The notes under the pieces are model-generated. The model had not been told where the DNA came from and did no database searches. It saw nothing but the letters and a program-made list of their open reading frames with translations. A stretch of DNA of 42,473 nucleotides from the NCBI RefSeq assembly GCF_019749255.1, contig NZ_JACWFH010000021.1:1-42473 (forward strand), given 5' to 3'. This stretch comes from Mesobacillus maritimus. Lineage in GTDB: Bacteria; Bacillota; Bacilli; Bacillales; Cytobacillaceae. Every line of letters starts with the position of its first letter. The first letter of the stretch is position 1. Position numbers and translations under genes: made by a program. This document shows positions 8,962-17,024 of this stretch, in pieces.

Positions 8962-9300
8962 ATGGAAACATTAATGGCGATTACAATTGGATTCCTGTTT
9001 TCTCTTGGAACTTATCTGGTGTTGACCAAGAGTTTAATCAGGATCATCTTGGGAACATCGATTATTGGTCATGGTGTAAATCTGCTCATCCTTACAATGG
9101 GAGGCCTTAAAACAGGAGGTCCCCCATTGCTTGGAGGAGAAGACCTGAGCTATACAGATGCATTGCCTCAGGCGCTAATATTGACAGCGATTGTTATTAA
9201 CTTTGCTGTAACCGCACTATTTTTAGTGTTGGCATACAGATCATATAAAACATTAAGGACTGATGATATGGAACAATTAAGGGGTTACGAGGATGAATAA
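8962..9300 (+). CDS. mrpC: Na+/H+ antiporter Mrp subunit C (NuoK-like)
   Basis: About 112 residues, three transmembrane helices, homologous to NuoK. Motifs are GTYLVLTKSLIRIILGTSIIGHGVNLL and DALPQALILTAIVINFAVTA. I place the start at ATG 8962 (METLMAIT), which matches the usual MrpC N-terminus and has GAGGATGAG upstream; earlier in-frame GTG 8947 and ATG 8953 overlap mrpB and are less likely. The 3' end overlaps mrpD by 8 bases. Confidence 0.95.
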   Translation: METLMAITIGFLFSLGTYLVLTKSLIRIILGTSIIGHGVNLLILTMGGLKTGGPPLLGGEDLSYTDALPQALILTAIVINFAVTALFLVLAYRSYKTLRTDDMEQLRGYEDE

Positions 9301-10783
9301 TGCGCTTATCTTGCTAATTATTATCCCGTTGATTACTGGGATGGTCTTAATTATCTTCCGAAAGAAAATTGTGTTTCATCGTGTGGCTAGTGCCGCTGCG
9401 CTTTTAGTTACCAGCATCATTTCGTTAATTTTAATTTATCAAGTAAAGACTAAAGGAATTCAATCTCTCCAACTTGGAGGCTGGGAAGCGCCATTTGGGA
9501 TTAGCTTCGTGGTAGATATGTTTTCCGCCCTACTACTTCTGACCACAAGTCTGGTTGCCTTTGCTTGTTTAGGTTATGCATTTCGTTCAATAGGGACTGA
9601 GCGTGAGGCAAACTATTTTTACCCATTGTATTTATTTTTGATTACCGGAGTGTATGGGTCATTTTTGACAGGGGACCTTTTTAATCTATTTGTTTGTTTT
9701 GAGGTTATGCTTATCTCCTCGTATGTACTCTTATCATTAGGGGGCACAAAGATTCAGCTCCGAGAGTCCATCAAATACATCTTAATTAACGTCCTATCCT
9801 CTTCGCTTTTCCTCGTTGGGATTGCTTATCTATATGCTGTGGTAGGAACATTAAATATGGCACATCTGTCTGCTAGGATCGCCGAAGTGGGACAAGATGG
9901 CGTGACGACGACAGTATCGCTCCTATTTATTATCGTCTTCGGTTTGAAAGCTGCGTTGTTCCTATTTTATTGGTTACCGGGGTCCTACAGTGCTCCTCCA
10001 ACAGCAATCGGTGCTATTTTTGCTGCGCTGTTAACTAAGGTAGGAATTTATGCGTTGTTTCGTACGTTTACTCTCATCTTTTATCATGAGCCACAAATCA
10101 CCCATCTTCTATTAGGGATTATGGGAGTTGCAACTATGGTTTTAGGAGCATTTGGTGCAATCGCCTTTTCAGATATTAAGAGAATACTGACATACAATGT
10201 CATCATCTCTGTTGGGCTTATTATTGCTGGTTTGGCATCCTATAGCCTTATCGGGATAACAGGTTCAATCAATTATCTTGTTCATGACATGATTATCAAA
10301 GCACTCCTCTTCCTGATTGGAGGGACAATTATTAGCCTAACGGGAACAGATAAATTGGGTGAAGTGACAGGTCTTATTCGGACTCATCCATATTTAGGGT
10401 GGATGTTCTTTATCGCTGCATTGTCAGTGTCCGGGATTCCCCCGCTAAGCGGGTTTCTAGGCAAGGTGTTTATTACAAAAGGAACCTTTGAGGCAGGCTA
10501 TTATTGGTTAGGCGGAGTCGGGTTAATGACAAGTTTAATGGTATTGTACTCTGTTATGAAAATATTTATGAATGCCTTTTGGGGTGAAACAAACTTAAGT
10601 CAGGAAATGGAAAAGGGAACAACAAAAGGGGTTATGTTTCCAATTGTTCTTCTGACCATGTTGACTGTTTTACTAGGGGTAGGGGCAGAGGCAATGCAGC
10701 CATATGTGAAAATAGCAGCCGATGATTTAATGAATCCTTTACATTATATCCATGCTGTATTGGGGAGCAATTCCTTACAGTAA
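9293..10783 (+). CDS. mrpD: Na+/H+ antiporter Mrp subunit D (NuoM/N-like)
   Basis: A 496-residue, roughly 14-helix antiporter subunit of the NuoL/M/N family. The conserved glutamate lies in FNLFVCFEVMLISSYVLL and a lysine in FGLKAALFLFYWLPGSYSAPPTAIGA. The loop SVSGIPPLSGFLGK is also typical. The start overlaps the mrpC stop. With MrpA it forms the proposed proton path; the gene is complete. Confidence 0.96.
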   Translation: MNNALILLIIIPLITGMVLIIFRKKIVFHRVASAAALLVTSIISLILIYQVKTKGIQSLQLGGWEAPFGISFVVDMFSALLLLTTSLVAFACLGYAFRSIGTEREANYFYPLYLFLITGVYGSFLTGDLFNLFVCFEVMLISSYVLLSLGGTKIQLRESIKYILINVLSSSLFLVGIAYLYAVVGTLNMAHLSARIAEVGQDGVTTTVSLLFIIVFGLKAALFLFYWLPGSYSAPPTAIGAIFAALLTKVGIYALFRTFTLIFYHEPQITHLLLGIMGVATMVLGAFGAIAFSDIKRILTYNVIISVGLIIAGLASYSLIGITGSINYLVHDMIIKALLFLIGGTIISLTGTDKLGEVTGLIRTHPYLGWMFFIAALSVSGIPPLSGFLGKVFITKGTFEAGYYWLGGVGLMTSLMVLYSVMKIFMNAFWGETNLSQEMEKGTTKGVMFPIVLLTMLTVLLGVGAEAMQPYVKIAADDLMNPLHYIHAVLGSNSLQ

Positions 10784-10832
10784 GGTATTTTAAGAATGAT
10801 GCCACAAAAAAAATATAAAGGGGTGGTTACAA

Positions 10833-11309
10833 TTGCCCATCCAAGTGCTATTAAATATATTTATTGCCTTTTTATGGATGTTTCTTCAAGAAGAGTGGAG
10901 TGCATTAGCCTTTATTGTAGGATATATTGTTGGTTTTATTGTTCTGTTAATGATACGCAGATTTTTACCAACTTCTTTTTATGGAAAAAGACTCGTGGCA
11001 ATTATTAAGCTGTTCTTTGTGTTTATAGCGGAATTAATGTCATCCAGCTTGCTCGTTGCACGTCAAATTTTGAGTCCGAAGATAAAAGTGACCCCGGGAA
11101 TCTTTCGACTTGAGACCGAGTTGGAAGGAGAATTGGAAGTCACCTTGTTGGCTCTACTCTTATCCCTAACTCCAGGGTCAGTCGTGGTTGAGGTATCCCA
11201 TGATAGTAAGGCATTTTTTATCCATGCGATGGATATTCCGGAATCTAGCGACAGTGTTATTAAATCGAAGAAAGTTTTTGAAAAAGCGATAAAAGAGGTG
11301 ACCCGCTAA
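10833..11309 (+). CDS. mrpE: Na+/H+ antiporter Mrp subunit E
   Basis: A 158-residue MrpE subunit: an N-terminal pair of membrane helices (LLNIFIAFLWMFL, AFIVGYIVGFIVLLM), then a soluble part with LSLTPGSVVVEV, the MNHE signature. TTG start at 10833 with AAAGGGGTGG upstream, 49 bases after mrpD. The stop overlaps mrpF (TAATG). The longest gap in the operon is here, but no separate promoter or terminator is visible. Confidence 0.94.
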   Translation: MPIQVLLNIFIAFLWMFLQEEWSALAFIVGYIVGFIVLLMIRRFLPTSFYGKRLVAIIKLFFVFIAELMSSSLLVARQILSPKIKVTPGIFRLETELEGELEVTLLALLLSLTPGSVVVEVSHDSKAFFIHAMDIPESSDSVIKSKKVFEKAIKEVTR

Positions 11310-11593
11310 TGTTTGAATTGCTCATGCTGGGATCAATTGTGATGTTGGTTTTAACCATACTGGCCTGTCTTTATCGGGTCTGGAAAGGTCCTTCAATGCC
11401 AGACCGAATCCAGGCATTAGATACAATTGGAATTACCCTAGTTGCGGGAGTTGCAATATTTTCTGTCCTTAATCGAACACATGCTTTTCTTGAGGTTATA
11501 TTAATTATCGGAATCCTTTCTTTTATTGGTACGATTGCCTTTGCACGATCCTTAGAAAGAGGTGTTGTCATTGAACGTAAAAGAGTGGAGTGA
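11309..11593 (+). CDS. mrpF: Na+/H+ antiporter Mrp subunit F
   Basis: A 94-residue, three-helix subunit. The family signature YRVWKGPSMPDRIQALDTIGITLV is present, followed by the ILIIGILSFIGTIAFARSLERG segment. ATG overlaps the mrpE stop by one base, and the 3' end overlaps mrpG. Needed for a functional complex in Bacillus. Confidence 0.95.
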   Translation: MFELLMLGSIVMLVLTILACLYRVWKGPSMPDRIQALDTIGITLVAGVAIFSVLNRTHAFLEVILIIGILSFIGTIAFARSLERGVVIERKRVE

Positions 11594-11942
11594 GCTTATT
11601 GGCCCACTATTTATTTTTATCGGGTCGGTTTTTACCTTTCTTAGTGCGGTAGGGTTAATTCGCTTGCCTGATGTATATACTCGATCACATGCAGCCTCAA
11701 AAAGTACAACACTCGGAGTTCTTGGTGTTCTTTTCGGAGCGTTTCTTTTTTTCCTAATTACCGAAGAATATGTCAGTATACGGTTATTGCTAGGTATCTT
11801 CTTTGTGTTCCTTACCGCACCAATTGCTGCGCATATGATTTGCCGTTCCGCGTATCGAAGCAATGTGGAATTAGCCAAGGAAAGTGTTAAAGATGATTTA
11901 AAGCCTTATTTAAAAGAAAACATGGTTGAAGATCAGGTGTGA
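11571..11942 (+). CDS. mrpG: Na+/H+ antiporter Mrp subunit G
   Basis: About 123 residues with the MrpG motif GLIRLPDVYTRSHAASKSTTLGVL and three membrane helices. I place the start at TTG 11571 because AGAGGTG (11558-11564) is ideally spaced from it; GTG 11562 would overlap that site. The reading frame lies inside the end of mrpF. Last gene of the operon, followed by a terminator. Confidence 0.94.
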   Translation: MNVKEWSELIGPLFIFIGSVFTFLSAVGLIRLPDVYTRSHAASKSTTLGVLGVLFGAFLFFLITEEYVSIRLLLGIFFVFLTAPIAAHMICRSAYRSNVELAKESVKDDLKPYLKENMVEDQV

Positions 11943-11965
11943 GGAAAGTTTATGGTAGTAGGATG

Positions 11966-11995
11966 GGCATCACAAATAAATGTGATGCCTTTTTT
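11966..11995 (+). terminator. Terminator of the mrp operon
   Basis: Nine-base perfect stem GGCATCACA / TGTGATGCC with a 6-base loop and a TTTTTT tail. Confidence 0.92.
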
Positions 11996-12009
11996 ACATA
12001 TCGAATTGC

Positions 12010-12038
12010 GGGACAAAGACTGAAAATAACGGTAAAAT
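12010..12038 (+). promoter_or_regulatory. Possible promoter of the LytTR regulator, inside a repeat-like segment
   Basis: GGGACA (12010-12015), 17 bases, then TAAAAT (12033-12038). The surrounding sequence from ATTGCGGGAC to AACGGTAAAATA resembles the 52-bp repeats at 22053-22156. A near copy of the -10 context, GGTAAAATAATGGTA, lies at 12862-12876 before the CoA-transferase gene. Confidence 0.45.
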
Positions 12039-12084
12039 AATAGTAGAATTCTAAACTTTGAAATTTTGGGAGTGGGGTGCTAGG

Positions 12085-12729
12085 ATGCAGAGTATAACAC
12101 TTAGTTCGCTGCTCGATGTTATTGGCGAATTGTTTTCAGATGAAATTTCAATCGCAGTATCAAACACAAAAGAGTATATCTATTACCGCCCGAGTAAACG
12201 CATTGATTTAAAAATTAAACCGGGGGATCCTTTAAAAAAGGGAACCATTGCCTATAAAGCAATTGCGACTGAGCAAAAGGTTTCTGAGTTTATTAACCGA
12301 GATCTGTTTGGCGTGCCATACCACGGGATGGCGGTTCCGTTTCTTCATAATGGGGAAGTGGAAGGCTGTGTAACGGCAATCTCGCCTGCCTTGACAGAGG
12401 GGAAATCGGTCGTAACGGTGAAAACCTTAGATGGCTGGAACCCAATTCCGTTTTCAAAGGTAGTCTTTTTAGAGGCAAAAGAGAAAAAGACCCATGTCTA
12501 CACCGATGTTTATTGTGGATCGCATAAATACTCGCTTCAGGAATTTGAATATTTGCTTCCAAAAGATTCGTTTATCCGTTGCCATCGTTCCTTTATCGTC
12601 AATGTAAATCATATAAAAGAGATTTTTCCAGATTCACATTCTACCTTTCTATTAGCCATGGACAATGGGGAGCAAGTTCCTGTCAGCCAATCCTATTCGA
12701 GTTATTTTAGGAAATTATTAGGTTTTTAA
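12085..12729 (+). CDS. LytTR-family DNA-binding regulator
   Basis: The C-terminal 95 residues form a LytTR DNA-binding domain (VVFLEAKEKKTHVYT, YSLQEFEYLLPKDSFIRCHRSFIVN). The first 110 residues look like a small PAS/GAF-type sensory domain (GELFSDEISIAVSNTKEYIY, AVPFLHNGEVEGCVTAI) rather than a receiver, so it is probably a one-component regulator. The start is set at ATG 12085 after GGGAGTGGGGTG; a TTG nine codons earlier is possible. It is co-oriented with the CoA-transferase gene 172 bases downstream, whose upstream region carries helically phased repeats, so that gene is its likely target (inference). Confidence 0.87.
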   Translation: MQSITLSSLLDVIGELFSDEISIAVSNTKEYIYYRPSKRIDLKIKPGDPLKKGTIAYKAIATEQKVSEFINRDLFGVPYHGMAVPFLHNGEVEGCVTAISPALTEGKSVVTVKTLDGWNPIPFSKVVFLEAKEKKTHVYTDVYCGSHKYSLQEFEYLLPKDSFIRCHRSFIVNVNHIKEIFPDSHSTFLLAMDNGEQVPVSQSYSSYFRKLLGF

Positions 12730-12740
12730 AGGTAGAGTCT

Positions 12741-12811
12741 GCTCTTTTATCCTTAAAATTGCTGGATTCTTACGATTTTTTCTGTTTTGTACTATGAAAA
12801 TGCTGTTTTAT
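12741..12811 (+). promoter_or_regulatory. Four phased direct repeats, candidate LytTR operator
   Basis: Ten-base elements GCTCTTTTAT (12741), GCTGGATTCT (12761), TCTGTTTTGT (12781) and GCTGTTTTAT (12802) recur at 20, 20 and 21 bases. LytTR regulators such as AgrA bind direct repeats spaced two helical turns apart, and a LytTR gene ends 12 bases upstream. The match to published LytTR consensus is only partial. Confidence 0.5.
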
Positions 12812-12901
12812 CAAAAAAATTCGTATTGTATTCGGAAAATTAAAATTTCTATCTCTTCTTGGGTAAAATAATGGTAAATCTATTTAAGGAGAGGTCAATA
12901 A

Positions 12902-14419
12902 ATGGAGAAAAGAATAGCACGGATACGAAATGAGCGCTTGCGTGAGCGCGTAGTAACTCCAGAGGAAGCAGCATCATGGATTGAAGACGGAATGACCTTG
13001 GGCTTAAGTGGCTTTACACGTGCAGGTGATGTGAAAGCGGTACCATTTGCCTTGGCTGACCGTGCTAAACATGAATCTTTTAAAGTGAACGTTTATACAG
13101 GGGCCTCTCTAGGTTCGGATGTTGATAAATTATTTGCTGAAGCTGGAATTCTCGGGAAAAGACTACCATTCCAAGCAGACCCAACGATGCGTAAAGGCAT
13201 TAACAATGGAGACTTTTTATTTGTTGATCAGCATCTATCTCATACAGCAGAATTGGTACGAGCCAATGTCATCGACTCAGTAGATTACGCAATTTTGGAA
13301 GCGGTTTCGATTACAGAGGATGGAATGATTATCCCGACAACTTCGATTGGCAACTCATTAACGTTTGCTGAGCATGCCAAATCGATTATTGTTGAGATTA
13401 ATATGGCGCAGTCAACCACCCTTGAGGGGCTGCATGATTTATATGATCCTGGGAAACAAGGAGAAAGAGATCCAATTGCCTTAACAAAAGCAGACGACCG
13501 TATCGGTTCCTTAGGAATAAAGGTTGACCCTGAGAAAATTAAGGGAATTGTCTTTACGGACCAACAAGATTCCCCATCTACCATTGTAGCACCAGACGAG
13601 GAAACGAAAGTGATGGCAGATCACTTATTGAACTTCCTTCGCAAGGAAATCGAGCAGGGAAGATTAACAGAGAAGCTTGCTCCCCTTCAATCAGGAATTG
13701 GTTCTGTGGCAAACGCTGTCCTTCATGGAATGCTAGATTCAGAGTTTGAAGACTTAGAGGTTTACTCAGAGGTCTTACAGGATGCAGTCTTTGATTTAAT
13801 GGATGCAGGAAAGGTCCGCTTTGCTTCTTGTTGCTCGATTACACTATCAGACGCAAAAATGAAGCAGGTTTTCTCTAATTTCGAACAATATCGTGATCGG
13901 TTAATTATGCGTCCGCAGGAAATCTCTAATCATCCAGAAATCATTCGTCGCCTCGGATTGATTTCCATTAATACGGCTCTAGAGCTAGATATTTATGGGA
14001 ACGTGAATTCCACACATGTTCTTGGGACAAAAATGATGAATGGAATCGGCGGCTCAGGTGATTTCGCACGAAATGCACGCCTTGCTATCTTTGTAACGAA
14101 ATCGATTGCGAAAGACGGGAAGATTTCGAGCATTGTTCCATTTGTTTCCCATGTGGATCATACCGAGCATGATGTGGATGTCATCGTCACCGAACAAGGT
14201 TATGCAGATTTACGTGGTCTGGCACCAAGGGAACGAGTGGAGGTCATAATTGAGAATTGTGTACATCCAATGTACCGCAAACAACTTTGGGAATATTATC
14301 AAGAGGCACTAACTAGAGGTGGTCAAACGCCACATGTCCTCGAAAAGGCCTTCGCTTGGCACACAAATTTTGCAAAAAACGGCACGATGCAAGATGTATC
14401 CTTAGTTGAAGTGAAATAA
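12902..14419 (+). CDS. Succinate/acetate CoA-transferase (acetyl-CoA hydrolase family)
   Basis: A 505-residue class I CoA-transferase of the AarC/Cat1 (SCACT) type, moving CoA between acyl groups, typically succinyl-CoA and acetate. Motifs are GLSGFTRAGDVKAVP near the N-terminus, the SGIGSVANAV glycine loop, the catalytic glutamate in LEVYSEVLQD (about residue 290) and NGIGGSGDFARNA. Family members have been annotated as acetyl-CoA hydrolase, so transferase versus hydrolase is a family-level inference. ATG start with AAGGAGAGG upstream. The adjacent LytTR regulator suggests inducible acetate or overflow metabolism. Confidence 0.92.
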   Translation: MEKRIARIRNERLRERVVTPEEAASWIEDGMTLGLSGFTRAGDVKAVPFALADRAKHESFKVNVYTGASLGSDVDKLFAEAGILGKRLPFQADPTMRKGINNGDFLFVDQHLSHTAELVRANVIDSVDYAILEAVSITEDGMIIPTTSIGNSLTFAEHAKSIIVEINMAQSTTLEGLHDLYDPGKQGERDPIALTKADDRIGSLGIKVDPEKIKGIVFTDQQDSPSTIVAPDEETKVMADHLLNFLRKEIEQGRLTEKLAPLQSGIGSVANAVLHGMLDSEFEDLEVYSEVLQDAVFDLMDAGKVRFASCCSITLSDAKMKQVFSNFEQYRDRLIMRPQEISNHPEIIRRLGLISINTALELDIYGNVNSTHVLGTKMMNGIGGSGDFARNARLAIFVTKSIAKDGKISSIVPFVSHVDHTEHDVDVIVTEQGYADLRGLAPRERVEVIIENCVHPMYRKQLWEYYQEALTRGGQTPHVLEKAFAWHTNFAKNGTMQDVSLVEVK

Positions 14420-14495
14420 ATTAAGCTGAATTATTTGACAATTCTTCTTTTCTATCTAAAGATAATAGTATTACCTTTTAACAGGAGTGGTAGAA

Positions 14496-15710
14496 ATGGG
14501 ATTGCCAGATGAATATCAGGAACATAATGCACCTTCACAATCTCGAAAATGGAACGGACTATTTCGAGATTTAAACAGTCAAAATATTTCAGCGGGGTTG
14601 GTCTCTAGTGTCTTAGTGATGACCGGCCCCGCAATTATTATATTACAAGCGGCAGCATCTGGTGGATTTACAGACCAGCAAACAATCAATTGGATGTTTG
14701 CGGTGTACTTTTTCGGTGGTATTTTTAGTATCATCATGCCACTCTTATACCGTATTCCGATTACCGGAGGTCACTCAATCACAGGGGTTGCCTTTTTAGC
14801 CACGGTCACGACACAATTTACTTACCCACAATTAATCGGCGGTTATGTAATGTCTGGAGTGATTATCCTTTTGGTAGGGCTCAGTGGATTTTTTACAAAA
14901 ATTATTAAATGGGTTCCTAAAGAAGTCATTTCGGCTATGCTCGGTGGGTTGGTAACGGGGTATGTCGTTCAAATCGTCCCAGCTGTAAAAGAAATGCCGA
15001 TGGTTGGAGCTGCAGCGGTATTGAGTTTTCTCCTGTGTACGAAATATATAAAAAAAGTGCCTCCAGTTGTCATCGCGATAGCTGCTGCTTTTGTTGTTTT
15101 GTTCTTAACAGAAAATCTTGCATTTGCCACGGAGCAATTGGCGTTTTCCTGGCCAAGTTTACAAACACCTGAGTTTACTGGAATGGGGCTCATCACACTT
15201 GCTCTTCCTCTAGCGATGCTGATTTTAAGCAATGATGCGGCTCCAGGGATTGGGGCATTGGAGAGCTCGGACTTTAAACCGCCGATAAGAAAAATTGTTT
15301 CGACGAGCGGGGCTTTTTCAATACTAGCAGGTTTTTTTGGAGGGCAATGCTCCAATATTGCAGGAATGATGACAGCAATCTGCTCTGGTCCAGATGCTGG
15401 TCCTCGAGCGAAACGGTATATGGGTTCAGTCGTTTCAGGGATAGTAACTGTTTTATTCGGGGTATTCGCTTGGAAAATCGTTCCCTTCATCCAGTCACTC
15501 CCCGGGGCGTTTGTCTCGCTCGTTGCGGGGTTCTCATTAATTACAGTTCTTCACAGCAGTTTGCAAAAAGGCTTTTCAGAAAATCGCTATCGCCTTAGTG
15601 CATTAGCTGCTTTTATCGTAACCTTATCGAATGTAAGCTTTTTTCATATTAGTGCACCTGTCTGGGGGTTAATTGTTGGCGCAGTGTTAGCAAGGACCAT
15701 TGAAAGATAA
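14496..15710 (+). CDS. BenE-family benzoate/H+ symporter-type transporter
   Basis: About 404 residues with 11-12 membrane helices. Family landmarks are FRDLNSQNISAGLVSSVLVMTGPA, YRIPITGGHSITGVAFLA and LILSNDAAPGIGALESSDFKPP. BenE proteins import benzoate in Acinetobacter; no benzoate catabolic genes are nearby, so the real substrate may be another aromatic or organic acid. ATG 14496 is preferred over GTG 14487 because the SD AGGAGTGG (14483-14490) covers the GTG. It follows the CoA-transferase by 76 bases with no terminator, so the two may be co-transcribed. Confidence 0.87.
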   Translation: MGLPDEYQEHNAPSQSRKWNGLFRDLNSQNISAGLVSSVLVMTGPAIIILQAAASGGFTDQQTINWMFAVYFFGGIFSIIMPLLYRIPITGGHSITGVAFLATVTTQFTYPQLIGGYVMSGVIILLVGLSGFFTKIIKWVPKEVISAMLGGLVTGYVVQIVPAVKEMPMVGAAAVLSFLLCTKYIKKVPPVVIAIAAAFVVLFLTENLAFATEQLAFSWPSLQTPEFTGMGLITLALPLAMLILSNDAAPGIGALESSDFKPPIRKIVSTSGAFSILAGFFGGQCSNIAGMMTAICSGPDAGPRAKRYMGSVVSGIVTVLFGVFAWKIVPFIQSLPGAFVSLVAGFSLITVLHSSLQKGFSENRYRLSALAAFIVTLSNVSFFHISAPVWGLIVGAVLARTIER

Positions 15711-15775
15711 AGGGGTGACTAAAGGGGTGACAGGCACCATCCAGTTTCTGGATGGTGCCTGTCACCCCTTTTTTC
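15711..15775 (+). terminator. Very long perfect hairpin, terminator or REP-like element
   Basis: Arms 15721-15744 and 15748-15771 are perfect 24-base complements with a TTT loop and T tail. Each arm also contains GGTGACAGGCACC, itself a partial palindrome. A 9-base AGGGGTGAC at 15711-15719 is repeated at 15723-15731 as a partial copy of the left arm. It follows the BenE stop directly. Confidence 0.85.
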
Positions 15776-15880
15776 ATGTTAAAATGTTTGATTATTTCCA
15801 ATTATTTCGTTATCCTGTTAGAATCTACCACGATTAAATTGTTTGAAGGCTTCATATAAGTAAATGAAGAGGTGTAGTGA

Positions 15881-16837
15881 ATGACGTATGTATTATTGTT
15901 AGTAGGTTTTGCTTTGCTAATTAAGGGAGCTGATTTCTTTGTAGAAGGTTCTTCCAAGATTGCGCGGCTATTAAAGGTACCTCCTATGTTGGTTGGTTTA
16001 ACAATTGTTGCATTTGGTACAAGTTCACCAGAAGCAACGGTCAGTATTATTGCTGCCTTGGAAGGCAACAGCGATGTTTCTTTAGGGAATGTAGTTGGTA
16101 GTAATATTTTTAACATTACGTTGGTTGTCGGGATAACTGCGATTCTTAACCCGCTAAAAGTAGAAAGTGAAACCATTCGTAAAGAAATTCCATTTACACT
16201 GCTTGCCAGTGTGGCTTTATGGGTATTGATTAGTGACATGGCTCTCCAAGGTGCAGGTGCAAACCTGATCACAAGAACGGAAGGAATCATCTTGCTCCTG
16301 TTCTTTGCTATTTTTCTTTACTACATATTTGAAGTGGCCCGGAATAACCGTGAAAAGGGCAATGTCGATACAGGGGATACGACAGGAATTACCTGGGGGA
16401 AGAATATTTTCTTCACTCTTGGTGGACTTGCGGGGATTATTTTCGGTGGAGACCTGGTTGTTGATAATGCAACCGATATTGCTCTATCAATTGGAATGAG
16501 TGAAACACTTGTCGGGTTAACCATTGTTGCAGTCGGAACATCTCTCCCAGAGCTTATCACCTCCATCACCGCAGCCTTGAAGAAAGAGAGCGAGATTGCG
16601 CTTGGAAATATAGTCGGAAGTAATATCTTCAATATCTTGCTCGTTATCGGCGCATCTGCATCAATAGCGCCATTAGCTGTAGATTCAAAGATCTTTTTTG
16701 ATTTAATCTTTATGATTGTATTTACCATTGTTTTGTTGATTTTCTCTAGATCAAGATACAAAATATCCAAAAAAGAAGGCGCAATCCTTGCGATTGTTTA
16801 TCTTGCTTATCTAACTTATATCATTATTAGAAACTAA
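15881..16837 (+). CDS. Calcium/sodium antiporter (CaCA family, YrbG-like)
   Basis: A 318-residue cation exchanger with two homologous five-helix halves. The alpha-repeats carry the ion-binding motifs GTSSPEATVSI / GNVVGSNIFNI in the first half and GTSLPELITSI / GNIVGSNIFNILL in the second, so both are intact. Exports Ca2+ against Na+ or H+ entry. ATG start with AGAGGTG upstream; own terminator downstream. Confidence 0.94.
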   Translation: MTYVLLLVGFALLIKGADFFVEGSSKIARLLKVPPMLVGLTIVAFGTSSPEATVSIIAALEGNSDVSLGNVVGSNIFNITLVVGITAILNPLKVESETIRKEIPFTLLASVALWVLISDMALQGAGANLITRTEGIILLLFFAIFLYYIFEVARNNREKGNVDTGDTTGITWGKNIFFTLGGLAGIIFGGDLVVDNATDIALSIGMSETLVGLTIVAVGTSLPELITSITAALKKESEIALGNIVGSNIFNILLVIGASASIAPLAVDSKIFFDLIFMIVFTIVLLIFSRSRYKISKKEGAILAIVYLAYLTYIIIRN

Positions 16838-16841
16838 TCAG

Positions 16842-16884
16842 ATGGTGCTTAACTCCTTTACTTAAGTGGTTAAGCACCATTTTT
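16842..16884 (+). terminator. Rho-independent terminator
   Basis: Twelve-base perfect stem ATGGTGCTTAAC / GTTAAGCACCAT (16842-16853, 16869-16880), 15-base loop, T4 tail, right after the Ca2+ exchanger. Confidence 0.88.
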
Positions 16885-17024
16885 ATATTCTTGCTAATAT
16901 ACTCCCTATTCCGAATTCCCTTTTTCCTCTTCCTTTCATCGATCATCTTCCGTATAATCACATATGTTGTATTTTTTCATATTGTAAGAAAATTTTCATA
17001 AAAGAAAGGAAGTATTTTCTTCTA

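Noticed and set aside
16866-17024. N-terminal extension of the AbgT-type protein
   Set aside because: It overlaps the preceding terminator hairpin and lacks a ribosome site; the family start matches ATG 17025.
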